Shown: one piece after another, positions 1-6,669 of the stretch
Layout: the number at the start of each line of letters is the position of its first letter
Position numbering within the stretch: the first letter of the stretch is position 1
Source of the DNA: Hyphomicrobiales bacterium
Lineage (GTDB): Bacteria; Pseudomonadota; Alphaproteobacteria; Rhizobiales; NORP267
DNA length: 36,951 bases
Reading direction: 5' to 3'
NCBI GenBank assembly: GCA_021775855.1
Contig: JAJFGZ010000011.1
Coordinates: 1-36,951, forward strand
Made by a program: the position numbers and the translations under genes
The notes under the pieces: model-generated
What the model saw: only the letters and a program-made list of their open reading frames with translations
What the model was told of the DNA's origin: nothing
Databases searched by the model: none

Positions 1-2
1 TG

Positions 3-152
3 CTCGTATTTTTCGTCCTCGGTGTCATAATCATGTGGCCGCACCCTGAACGGGCCGATCGCATCGATCGCGCTGTCGATGGTTCCAGCTGGGCGGATCG
101 TGTCAAGATTGAGGCAAAAACAGATAACGTAGATAACACCCGGCCCTATTAG
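3..152 (+). CDS. C-terminal part of an unidentified membrane protein
   Basis: An open frame enters from the left edge and stops at TAG 150-152, giving the last 49 residues of a protein whose start lies outside the window. The visible part begins with a hydrophobic run (LVFFVLGVIIMW), probably the end of a membrane helix. It is followed by a charged, hydrophilic tail of about 37 residues rich in Asp, Arg and Lys. I do not recognise the family. The protein may be a small membrane protein with a cytoplasmic tail, but topology cannot be inferred from this fragment. It lies upstream of rpoH in the same direction, separated by about 340 bases that carry rpoH promoter candidates, so the two are probably separate transcription units. 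Confidence 0.5.
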   Translation, partial: LVFFVLGVIIMWPHPERADRIDRAVDGSSWADRVKIEAKTDNVDNTRPY

Positions 153-276
153 GCTGCCGGCACAAGCCCCGCGCCGTTTATGATCTGCCTTTCGGGTGTC
201 ATAACCCCCGCTGCGTTGGCTCTTAATGCAATCCTTAACTCCTGCTCCAAATTCGCAAATTTGTTGCTCACGGCGC

Positions 277-308
277 CTTGGCATCGTGTTCATGTGTACC
301 CATATAAT
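277..308 (+). promoter_or_regulatory. Candidate sigma-32 (RpoH) type promoter of rpoH
   Basis: CTTGGCA at 277-283 is followed after 15 bases by CCCATATAA at 299-307. This resembles the heat-shock consensus CTTGAAA-N13-15-CCCCATNT and lies about 190 bases before the rpoH start codon. Autoregulation of rpoH from a sigma-32 promoter is known in Caulobacter. The same CTTGGCA-N15 layout recurs before ftsH in this window. Assignment is from sequence only. An alternative reading is a sigma-70 promoter with TTGGCA at 278-283 and a poorly spaced TATAAT at 303-308. Confidence 0.5.
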
Positions 309-357
309 CATCACAAGCTCGTTACGCGTTGTGACGGGAGGCTAACGGCAACGTGGT

Positions 358-386
358 TTGAGCGGACAGCGGTCAGCGCGTATAAA
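358..386 (+). promoter_or_regulatory. Candidate sigma-70 promoter of rpoH
   Basis: TTGAGC at 358-363 and TATAAA at 381-386 are separated by exactly 17 bases, a good housekeeping-sigma layout. Transcription would start near 393 and leave a leader of about 100 nt before the ATG at 496. It lies downstream of the sigma-32-like candidate, so rpoH would have a basal and a heat-inducible start. The rest of the 153-495 gap shows no convincing gene. Confidence 0.55.
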
Positions 387-495
387 TTGGGTATCAGCAA
401 CCTCCGCAAGCCAGGCCTCAGCGGGGGGAGTATTCAGTGAACATCGTAGGGAGCGGCGGGCATAAGCCAAAAATTTGCACCGTTGAATAACAGGC

Positions 496-1386
496 ATGGC
501 GAGCAAAACATTACCGAGCATTGGCGGTGACGCGGGCGGTCTGTCCCGTTACCTCAACGAAATTCGCAAGTTTCCATTGTTGGAGCCCGACGAAGAATTC
601 ATGCTGGCCAAGCGTTGGACCGAGCATGAAGATTCAGACGCGGCCCACCGAATGGTGACCTCGCACCTTCGCCTGGTGGCACGCATTGCCATGGGTTATC
701 GCGGCTACGGCCTGCCGATTGGTGAAGTCGTGTCGGAAGGCAACGTCGGCCTTATGAAGGCCGTCAAGCGGTTTGATCCAGACAAAGGCAACCGTCTCGC
801 CACCTACGCAATGTGGTGGATCCGGGCGTCGATCCAGGAATATATCCTGCGCTCGTGGAGCCTTGTGAAACTCGGTACCACGGCCAGCCAGAAAAAACTG
901 TTTTTCAATCTACGCAAGATCAAGGGCCAGATTTCGGCCTTTGAAGACGGCGATTTGAAGCACGAGCATGTGGAGGAAATCGCAACCCGGCTGAATGTCA
1001 GCGAAGCGGATGTGATTTCCATGAACCGCCGGATGAGCGGTGATTCGTCCCTCAACGCACCTGTGCGCGCAGACGCGGACGGGGAATGGCAGGACTGGCT
1101 GGTTGACGAATCGACCGATCAGGAAACCGAACTCGCCACGTCCCAGGAATTCAGCAGCCGGCTTGAAATGCTCGGCGATGCGATCAAAACCCTGAACGAC
1201 CGCGAGCGCCGGATTTTTGAAGCCCGTCGCCTGTCCGATGATCCATTAACCCTCGAGAAACTGTCGGAAGAATTCGGCGTCAGCCGCGAACGTATCCGCC
1301 AGATCGAAGTGCGGGCGTTTGAAAAAGTCCAGAAGGCCGTCAAGAACAAGGCCAAGGAAATCGAAGGATCGATCCACTCAAACTAG
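496..1386 (+). CDS. rpoH: RNA polymerase heat-shock sigma factor RpoH (sigma-32)
   Basis: A 296-residue alternative sigma factor that directs RNA polymerase to heat-shock promoters. Region 2 with the DNA-melting segment (TYAMWWIRASIQEYILR) lies near residues 103-119. The RpoH-specific box QKKLFFNLR at 132-140 separates it from other group 3 factors and from RpoD. The C-terminal region 4.2 helix-turn-helix (EEFGVSRERIRQIEVRAFEK) occupies about 259-278. Length is typical of alphaproteobacterial RpoH. The ATG at 496 is the natural N terminus, although the Shine-Dalgarno before it is weak (an AGG almost touching the ATG), which may leave room for translational control by the leader. Two promoter candidates lie upstream. 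The gene converges on an unknown membrane-protein gene whose stop codon is about 9 bases away, with a hairpin at the junction. Confidence 0.97.
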   Translation: MASKTLPSIGGDAGGLSRYLNEIRKFPLLEPDEEFMLAKRWTEHEDSDAAHRMVTSHLRLVARIAMGYRGYGLPIGEVVSEGNVGLMKAVKRFDPDKGNRLATYAMWWIRASIQEYILRSWSLVKLGTTASQKKLFFNLRKIKGQISAFEDGDLKHEHVEEIATRLNVSEADVISMNRRMSGDSSLNAPVRADADGEWQDWLVDESTDQETELATSQEFSSRLEMLGDAIKTLNDRERRIFEARRLSDDPLTLEKLSEEFGVSRERIRQIEVRAFEKVQKAVKNKAKEIEGSIHSN

Positions 1387-1393
1387 TCTTAGT

Positions 1394-1417
1394 GGTCAGG
1401 TGCGCCCGCGCCTGACC
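1394..1417. terminator. Hairpin between convergent rpoH and membrane-protein genes
   Basis: GGTCAGG at 1394-1400 pairs with CCTGACC at 1411-1417, and the stem can extend inward through a G-U wobble and GCG/CGC to about 10 bp with a 4-base loop. It sits immediately after rpoH and overlaps the last codons of the opposing gene, so it could act in both directions. There is no clear T tract on either side, so intrinsic termination is uncertain. Confidence 0.35.
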
Positions 1418-2205
1418 GCGTTCCCAGCAACAATGAAGAATGAAGCATAGACAATCGGCGCAACAACCAGCGAGCCGAGCCGGGCTATCTCGGTCAAAAA
1501 GAAATAAGGTGGTTGCAGCCGATCAAGCGTTGCCCAGAAAAACCCGAACGGCGGCAGAAACAGAAACAACTGCGAGATGGTCGTCGCAACACTCATATAG
1601 AGCAATAACCCGGCGACCATGACAGCCAGATAGCTCCCCCACCCCCCGCTTGAACCTGCATCTTCCGCCCGCGCAAACCCGCTCGCCCGGCTCTGCAGCG
1701 TCACCAGAAAATACAGGGCGATGAAAAATACTGCTGCACCCGCATAATAGCGCAGCATAAAAATGATCCCCTGGAATTCAAAATCACCACTCGCCGCCAG
1801 AAATTCCAGGTACCGGTTATAGGCCAGCTCCAACCCGACCAGAGCGGCAAAGACGAGCAACGAAACTAAAATCCATCGCCTGAAAAATGCCCCTGCCTCA
1901 ACCTCGCCGACACCAAATCCGGCAAGGTGCTGGCTGGTGCGGCGCACCACAAGACCGGTTGCAATCAAGGTCAGGAATTCGGGCGACAGAACGATAACCG
2001 TTCCGATCGCCTGAATTAGATTTACGCCCATCTCGATTGGGACTAGCTCAAGCAGGCGCAGTGAGAGCCACGAAGACCCGGTTAGCGCTGCCAAGTAGAT
2101 CATGATTATCCACCAGTTGGCCCGAAAGATCAGCCGCCATTGACGGCCAACTAGAACAAAGGTGTCGCCGATAAGCGTGATGGGGTTCATAAAATTCCCG
2201 GCCAA
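1396..2205 (-). CDS. Polytopic membrane protein of unknown function
   Basis: A 269-residue protein dominated by hydrophobic segments. Likely membrane helices lie near residues 30-50, 65-105, 112-130, 146-168, 188-210 and 240-262, so about six passes. There is no signal peptide, catalytic motif or transporter signature that I can name. The charged loops are short, and the C terminus ends in a basic stretch (RRGRT). The ATG at 2205 gives the full length; an alternative ATG five codons in (MNPITL) is possible. The gene is a single unit: it converges on rpoH and diverges from the peroxiredoxin-like gene. The general composition recalls uncharacterised alphaproteobacterial inner-membrane proteins, but I do not assign a family. 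Confidence 0.75.
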   Translation of the reverse strand: MAGNFMNPITLIGDTFVLVGRQWRLIFRANWWIIMIYLAALTGSSWLSLRLLELVPIEMGVNLIQAIGTVIVLSPEFLTLIATGLVVRRTSQHLAGFGVGEVEAGAFFRRWILVSLLVFAALVGLELAYNRYLEFLAASGDFEFQGIIFMLRYYAGAAVFFIALYFLVTLQSRASGFARAEDAGSSGGWGSYLAVMVAGLLLYMSVATTISQLFLFLPPFGFFWATLDRLQPPYFFLTEIARLGSLVVAPIVYASFFIVAGNAVRRGRT

Positions 2206-2381
2206 TTGGAGATTACTCTGCCAATCTCGGCGATTTAGCGGTCGCTGGCAATATCAGAACTGGCCCTCACCAAACTGTGATACTTGCCGAACCCAGGTCC
2301 CTGTTGCGAAACCCGCGCGTTCCTTTAGTTTCGTTCCCGACATATCCATAACTCGAACAAACAAGAATGACAGGTGACACA

Positions 2382-2936
2382 ATGACATCAATAACACCCC
2401 TCATGCCGCGCCAGAAGGTTCCGGACCTTTCGGTTACAACGACCGACGGTGCTACCTGGAAACTCTCCGACCAGACGCCTGAGAATTTCACCATGGTGAT
2501 TGCATACCGCGGCCTGCATTGTCCGATCTGCAAGGGCTATCTTAAGGACCTCGACAACCGGCTCGCCGATTTCAACGGCAAGGGCGTCGATGTGATAGCG
2601 GTTTCCACCGACAGCGAAGAACGAACAAAGGAGACAAAGGAATCGTGGCACCTCGGCAACCTGACCATGGCCCATGGTTTCAGCCTCGACGATGCCCGCG
2701 ACTGGGGGTTGTACATCTCCTCCGGGATTGGAAAAACCTCGATGGGTGTCGATGAACCCGATCGGTTCGCCGAGCCCGGTATTTTCCTGATCAGGCCGGA
2801 TGGCACGCTCTACTTTGCTTCGGTCCAGACCATGCCTTTCGCGCGACCGCAATTCGCTGAAATTGCCGGCGCCCTCGATTTCGTCATCGCAAAGGACTAT
2901 CCGGCCCGCGGCGAGATCGTCGATCACACGTCCTGA
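2382..2936 (+). CDS. Peroxiredoxin-like AhpC/TSA-family protein
   Basis: A 184-residue thioredoxin-fold protein of the AhpC/TSA (peroxiredoxin-like) family, expected in the cytoplasm and probably a thiol-dependent peroxidase or oxidoreductase. The active-site region YRGLHCPICKGYL at about 42-54 has Cys47 and Cys50 in a CxxC arrangement, rather than the single peroxidatic Cys of classical 2-Cys peroxiredoxins. A later GIFLIRPDGTLYF strand (about 133-145) is typical of the fold. I chose the ATG at 2382 because AGGTG lies five bases upstream; an ATG at 2367 would add five residues but has no obvious ribosome site. A strong intrinsic terminator follows, so the gene is monocistronic. Substrate and reductant are unknown. 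Confidence 0.85.
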   Translation: MTSITPLMPRQKVPDLSVTTTDGATWKLSDQTPENFTMVIAYRGLHCPICKGYLKDLDNRLADFNGKGVDVIAVSTDSEERTKETKESWHLGNLTMAHGFSLDDARDWGLYISSGIGKTSMGVDEPDRFAEPGIFLIRPDGTLYFASVQTMPFARPQFAEIAGALDFVIAKDYPARGEIVDHTS

Positions 2937-2959
2937 TCAAGAGAAAATCTTTATGTTCG

Positions 2960-2989
2960 AGCCGGGTGGGGAAACTCACCCGGCTTTTT
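2960..2989 (+). terminator. Rho-independent terminator of the peroxiredoxin-like gene
   Basis: AGCCGGGTG at 2960-2968 pairs perfectly with CACCCGGCT at 2977-2985 around an 8-base loop and runs into TTTTT. It begins 23 bases after the stop codon of the peroxiredoxin-like gene. Confidence 0.9.
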
Positions 2990-3141
2990 CGTGTCAGTTG
3001 ACCGGAATATCCTCCCCATATCTCTCAATCGCCGGCGATGTGGTGCTGGCGATACAATTTGAATAATTGCGCGGAATGAAAACTGTCAGTACACGTACGT
3101 CAAAGTTCACAGGCGATATGAATTTAAGGAGACCAGGTCGA

Positions 3142-4119
3142 ATGAAATGGATACACAATTCAGTGGCCGCTTTGATCGGAATTGGTCCAGTTTTCCTTAC
3201 ACCAACGATGTCCGCACAGGCTTCCCTGGTGGATCAGTATTCATGCGATGCCGGAGATATCGGCTATCTGGTCACGCTTGACCCACGCCAGCCGGAATTC
3301 GTCGCGGTTGAAGTGTCGGTGAGCGAAATGATGGACCAGTCCCTGGCGCGCACCTTCGACCTTCCAGAAGTCCCAGCCGGTTCAGGGTTTGCCTATGAAG
3401 CCGATACCGTCCGGTTTTCCGGCAAGGGAATATTGGCGAGCATTGAAATCGACGGCGACGTGATCGGATGCGAGTTCTTTGGCGAAGAAGAACAAACCCA
3501 CGCCGACGGCGCGGTTGGTGGCAACGAATCCAGTATTCTGAACACGCCCGGTCAATCACTCGGAGGCCGGCTGCGCGATGGACCCGGCACCAATTTCTCC
3601 GCCGTGGGCTCCCTTGCAGAAGGCACACCGGTCACGATCGTGCGCAATACCGGCGTCCAAATGAACGGCTACGACTGGTTCGAATTGTCGGTCGACGGCC
3701 GGATTGCCTACCAGTGGGGCGGGATCATGTGTTCGAACGGCAGCACCCTTGCGGGTATATATACAACCTGCACCACCTCGCCGAAACAGGCGTCTGGCGG
3801 GTCGGACCAGCCCGAACCTAACAGCAACAACTGGATGGTTTTCGCGATCGATTTTAGCGGCATGATCGGCCACGGTGCCGGAGCAACGATTGCCCGGGCG
3901 CAGGACTACGCCCTTGGATATTGCCAGGGCACCAATTGTCAGATCGTCGATCAGCCGGTCCAGAGCCGGTGCCATTCGATCGCGGACAGTCAATCTGGCG
4001 GCTACTGGTTCGGGATCGGCGCAGCCGAGACCGTCGGCGAAGCCGACCGCCTGGCTGTGCAATATTGCCGGGCGAATACCAAACGAAACTGTCAGGTTCG
4101 CTATAATTTTTGCCAGTAG
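3142..4119 (+). CDS. Secreted MliC-like / SH3 / DUF4189 multidomain protein
   Basis: A 325-residue exported protein. Residues 1-27 form a signal peptide ending in SAQA. Residues about 32-113 resemble the MliC family (C-type lysozyme inhibitors): Cys35 and Cys110 flank a GFAY...VRFSGKGILASIEI core, although the usual Trp of the FWxKG motif is Ser here. Residues about 138-197 form a bacterial SH3 domain (GRLRDGPGTNF, later AYQWGGIMC). Residues 231-325 match DUF4189, with Cys261, 266, 277, 309, 317 and 324 probably in disulfides. I chose the ATG at 3142 because AAGGAG at 3126-3131 precedes it and the signal peptide begins there; an upstream TTG/ATG would extend the protein without a ribosome site. 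It stands alone between a terminator and a convergent GST gene. A role at the cell wall is inferred from the domains. Confidence 0.75.
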   Translation: MKWIHNSVAALIGIGPVFLTPTMSAQASLVDQYSCDAGDIGYLVTLDPRQPEFVAVEVSVSEMMDQSLARTFDLPEVPAGSGFAYEADTVRFSGKGILASIEIDGDVIGCEFFGEEEQTHADGAVGGNESSILNTPGQSLGGRLRDGPGTNFSAVGSLAEGTPVTIVRNTGVQMNGYDWFELSVDGRIAYQWGGIMCSNGSTLAGIYTTCTTSPKQASGGSDQPEPNSNNWMVFAIDFSGMIGHGAGATIARAQDYALGYCQGTNCQIVDQPVQSRCHSIADSQSGGYWFGIGAAETVGEADRLAVQYCRANTKRNCQVRYNFCQ

Positions 4120-4176
4120 ATTCAGGACTTCAGGGCGGGCGGTGCAACAGCAACCGCTCGCGCCAAAATCTCAATT

Positions 4177-4809
4177 TTATGCCGGCATCGGGATCGGCCC
4201 CGGGTCACTTGGCACCTTACAGCCCGCAATCACCGCCGGCCGGGTGGCAATCGATACGTACCAGCGTTTGACGTTTGGATAGTCGTTGAGATCGATCTGC
4301 TGCCATTCGAAGCGCGCCGCCCAGGCCCAGGTTGCGATATCGGCGATCGAATAGTCGTCGACGATATAGTCCCGGCCCTCCAGCCGCGCATCGAGAACGC
4401 CATAGAGACGCTGGGTCTCTTTGCCGTAGCGATTGGACGCGTATTCAGACACGTCGGGGTTGAATTTCAGAAAATGATGCGCCTGTCCGAGCATCGGACC
4501 GAACCCGCCCATCTGCCACATCAGCCATTCGATGGTTTGCCAGCGCGCCGCATCATCGCTGGCCAGTAGCTTGCCGGTCTTTTCGGCCAGATACATCAGG
4601 ATCGCCCCGGACTCCATCATCGCAATCCCGGTATCTGAATCGACAATGGCCGGAATTTTATTGTTCGGTGAAATTTTCAAATAGTCCGGCGCAAACTGGT
4701 CGTCTTCCATGATGTTGATCGGGTGGGTGGTGTAGTCCAGCCCGACTTCTTCCAGCATAATGGACGCCTTGCGCCCGTTGGGCGTGCCCCAAGTGTATAA
4801 ATCGATCAA
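4177..4809 (-). CDS. Glutathione S-transferase family protein (YfcG/YghU-like)
   Basis: A 210-residue cytosolic glutathione transferase. The N-terminal thioredoxin-like domain has TPNGRK at 9-14, typical of the YfcG/YghU (nu) disulfide-reductase branch, where the Thr/Asn pair contacts glutathione instead of a catalytic Tyr or Ser. NKIPAIVD at 50-57 holds the cis-proline (Pro53), and ESG at 66-68 binds the gamma-glutamyl group. The all-helical C-terminal domain begins near residue 90 and contains DYSIADIATWAWAARFEW, the conserved N-capping region. Length is normal. The gene follows the ThDP-enzyme gene 20 bases downstream on the same strand, so the two may be co-transcribed. The substrate is not predictable from the sequence. 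Confidence 0.9.
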   Translation of the reverse strand: MIDLYTWGTPNGRKASIMLEEVGLDYTTHPINIMEDDQFAPDYLKISPNNKIPAIVDSDTGIAMMESGAILMYLAEKTGKLLASDDAARWQTIEWLMWQMGGFGPMLGQAHHFLKFNPDVSEYASNRYGKETQRLYGVLDARLEGRDYIVDDYSIADIATWAWAARFEWQQIDLNDYPNVKRWYVSIATRPAVIAGCKVPSDPGPIPMPA

Positions 4810-4829
4810 TTGATAATTCCCTTTAAGCG

Positions 4830-6512
4830 TTATTTTTTCGCCAAAGCCGCAGCCCTGATCTCGTCGAGGCTAGTGTTGGGCGTGATCGCCTGCGGGTCAA
4901 TACGGATTTCAATCAACGAAGGTTTGCCGGACGCCAGAGACCGCGCCAGCGCTGGTCCAAACTGCGCAGTTTCCTCGACCAGCTCGCCGTGCGCACCATA
5001 AGCCCGGGCCAGATCAGCAAAGGCCGGATTTTTCAGTTCCGTTCCGCTCAGGCGCGCCGGGTATTCGCGTTCCTGGTGCATGCGGATGGTGCCATACATG
5101 CTGTTATTGATGACGATTATAATGATCGGTAAATCGTATTGCATGGCCGTCGCCAGCTCTTGCCCGTGCATCATGAAACACCCGTCGCCAGCGAAGGCGA
5201 CAACGGTGCGATCCGGATTGAGCCGCTTGGCCGCGACCGCTGCCGGCGTTCCGTAGCCCATCGATCCCGATGTTGGCCCGAGCAAAGTCGCAAACTTCCG
5301 GTAGCGGTAAAACCGGTTGGGCCAGGAGGAATAGTTGCCCGCGCCATTGCAGAGGATCGCGTCATCGGGAAGTTGCTCACGCACCGCCGCCATGACCTCG
5401 CACATCTGTACCGGTCCCGGAATCTTGGGGGCTTCTGTCCAGGCGAGAAAGTCTTTGTGGGCGTCATCCGCGCCATCCGCCCAGTTCACCCCGCGCGACG
5501 GCTTCGTCCCGCCAAGTGCCTCGGCAAACGGCTCCATCGCGGCGTTGATACCAAGGGTCGGTTGGTAGACCCGGCCGATTTCTTCCGCACCCGGATAAAC
5601 ATGGACCAGTTTCTGTTTCGGGACCGGGATGTCGATTATCGAATAGCCGCTGGTGGTCATCTCGCCAAGCCGCGCGCCGAGCACCAGAAGCAAATCCGCA
5701 TCCTGAACCCGCTTCACCAGTTTCGGGTTGGGCCCAACCCCGATATCACCGGCATAGCAGCGATGTTCATTGTCCATCAGGGACTGGCAGCGGAACGAAA
5801 CGCAGGTCGGCAAATGCCAAGTATCGGCGAAGCGGGCATAATCGTCGACGGCTTCCTGCGACCACCCGCCCCCGCCGAGAATAGCGAGCGGTTGCTTGGC
5901 GGATTCAAGCATTCCCTGCAAAGCATCCAGATCGCCCTGTCCCGGATGAGCCAGCGATGGCTCGACCCTTGCCGGGATGACGCAATTAGCCGGTTCGCGC
6001 AACATATCCTCGGGCAGCGCCAACACCACCGGGCCGGGCCGCCCGGACATGGCTGTGTGATAGGCGCGCGCCACATATTCAGGAATCCGCGCGGCGGATT
6101 CGATCTCCGCCACCCATTTCGCCATCTGCCCGAACATCCGCCGGTAATCGATTTCCTGAAACGCCTCGCGTTCGACCATGTCGCGGCCGATCTGCCCGAC
6201 AAACAGGATCATCGGGGTAGAATCCTGAAACGCAATGTGCACGCCGGCACTAGCATTGGTGGCGCCCGGTCCACGCGTCACGAAACATATCCCCGGCCGC
6301 CCGGTCAGCTTGCCGACCGCGTCGGCCATCATCGCCGCACCGCCTTCCTGTCGGCAGATGGTTAGCGCGATCTCGGAATCGTGGAGCGCATCCAACACCG
6401 CCAGATAGCTCTCGCCGGGGACTCCAAAGGCATGTTCAACCCCTTGCGCCTCGAGGCACCGGATAAGAATTTCACCGCCCGATCCGGACATCTTGTTGTG
6501 TTGATTTCCCAT
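4830..6512 (-). CDS. ThDP-dependent enzyme of the acetolactate synthase / 2-oxoacid decarboxylase family
   Basis: A 560-residue protein with the three-domain ThDP fold. The N-terminal PYR domain carries the catalytic Glu56 in the CRQEGGAAMMADA motif, which activates the cofactor. The C-terminal PP domain has GDG at 442-444 and NN at 469-470, the ThDP/magnesium signature. The family includes biosynthetic acetolactate synthase, AruI-type 2-oxoacid decarboxylases and others. No small regulatory subunit (IlvN) is adjacent, so a catabolic role is more likely than branched-chain synthesis. I placed the start at ATG 6512 (MGNQHNK); the frame stays open 60 codons further upstream, but that stretch lacks family sequence. 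It is divergent from an aldehyde dehydrogenase, which could oxidise an aldehyde released by decarboxylation. The exact substrate is unknown. Confidence 0.88.
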   Translation of the reverse strand: MGNQHNKMSGSGGEILIRCLEAQGVEHAFGVPGESYLAVLDALHDSEIALTICRQEGGAAMMADAVGKLTGRPGICFVTRGPGATNASAGVHIAFQDSTPMILFVGQIGRDMVEREAFQEIDYRRMFGQMAKWVAEIESAARIPEYVARAYHTAMSGRPGPVVLALPEDMLREPANCVIPARVEPSLAHPGQGDLDALQGMLESAKQPLAILGGGGWSQEAVDDYARFADTWHLPTCVSFRCQSLMDNEHRCYAGDIGVGPNPKLVKRVQDADLLLVLGARLGEMTTSGYSIIDIPVPKQKLVHVYPGAEEIGRVYQPTLGINAAMEPFAEALGGTKPSRGVNWADGADDAHKDFLAWTEAPKIPGPVQMCEVMAAVREQLPDDAILCNGAGNYSSWPNRFYRYRKFATLLGPTSGSMGYGTPAAVAAKRLNPDRTVVAFAGDGCFMMHGQELATAMQYDLPIIIIVINNSMYGTIRMHQEREYPARLSGTELKNPAFADLARAYGAHGELVEETAQFGPALARSLASGKPSLIEIRIDPQAITPNTSLDEIRAAALAKK

Positions 6513-6542
6513 GCTGCTTTCCCGTAACCTGACGCCATTCCA

Positions 6543-6560
6543 AGGCACCAAGTGGTACCT
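6543..6560. promoter_or_regulatory. Palindrome in the decarboxylase / aldehyde dehydrogenase divergent region
   Basis: The 18-base sequence AGGCACCAAGTGGTACCT is an almost perfect dyad: AGG-x-ACCA, AG centre, TGGT-x-CCT. It lies 31 bases before the ThDP-enzyme ATG and 110 bases before the aldehyde dehydrogenase ATG. It could be an operator shared by the divergent genes. No regulator gene is adjacent, so this rests on symmetry and position only. Confidence 0.3.
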
Positions 6561-6669
6561 GAACAGGAAATTCGCGCAACCTCCCAAACGTGAAATGTTG
6601 GGGTGTGGACTTTGCGCAGCAGCGGTATATCGTTGCTGGTAACTCAGGAATTCACGAGGACCAGGCGCG

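Noticed and set aside
180-440. Open frame of 86 codons before rpoH
   Set aside because: No ribosome site, composition unlike a protein, and it overlaps both rpoH promoter candidates. The region is better explained as regulatory.
5139-6365. Long plus-strand open frame of about 400 codons opposite the ThDP enzyme
   Set aside because: It is antisense to a gene with clear catalytic motifs and shows no family sequence; long antisense frames are common in GC-rich genes.
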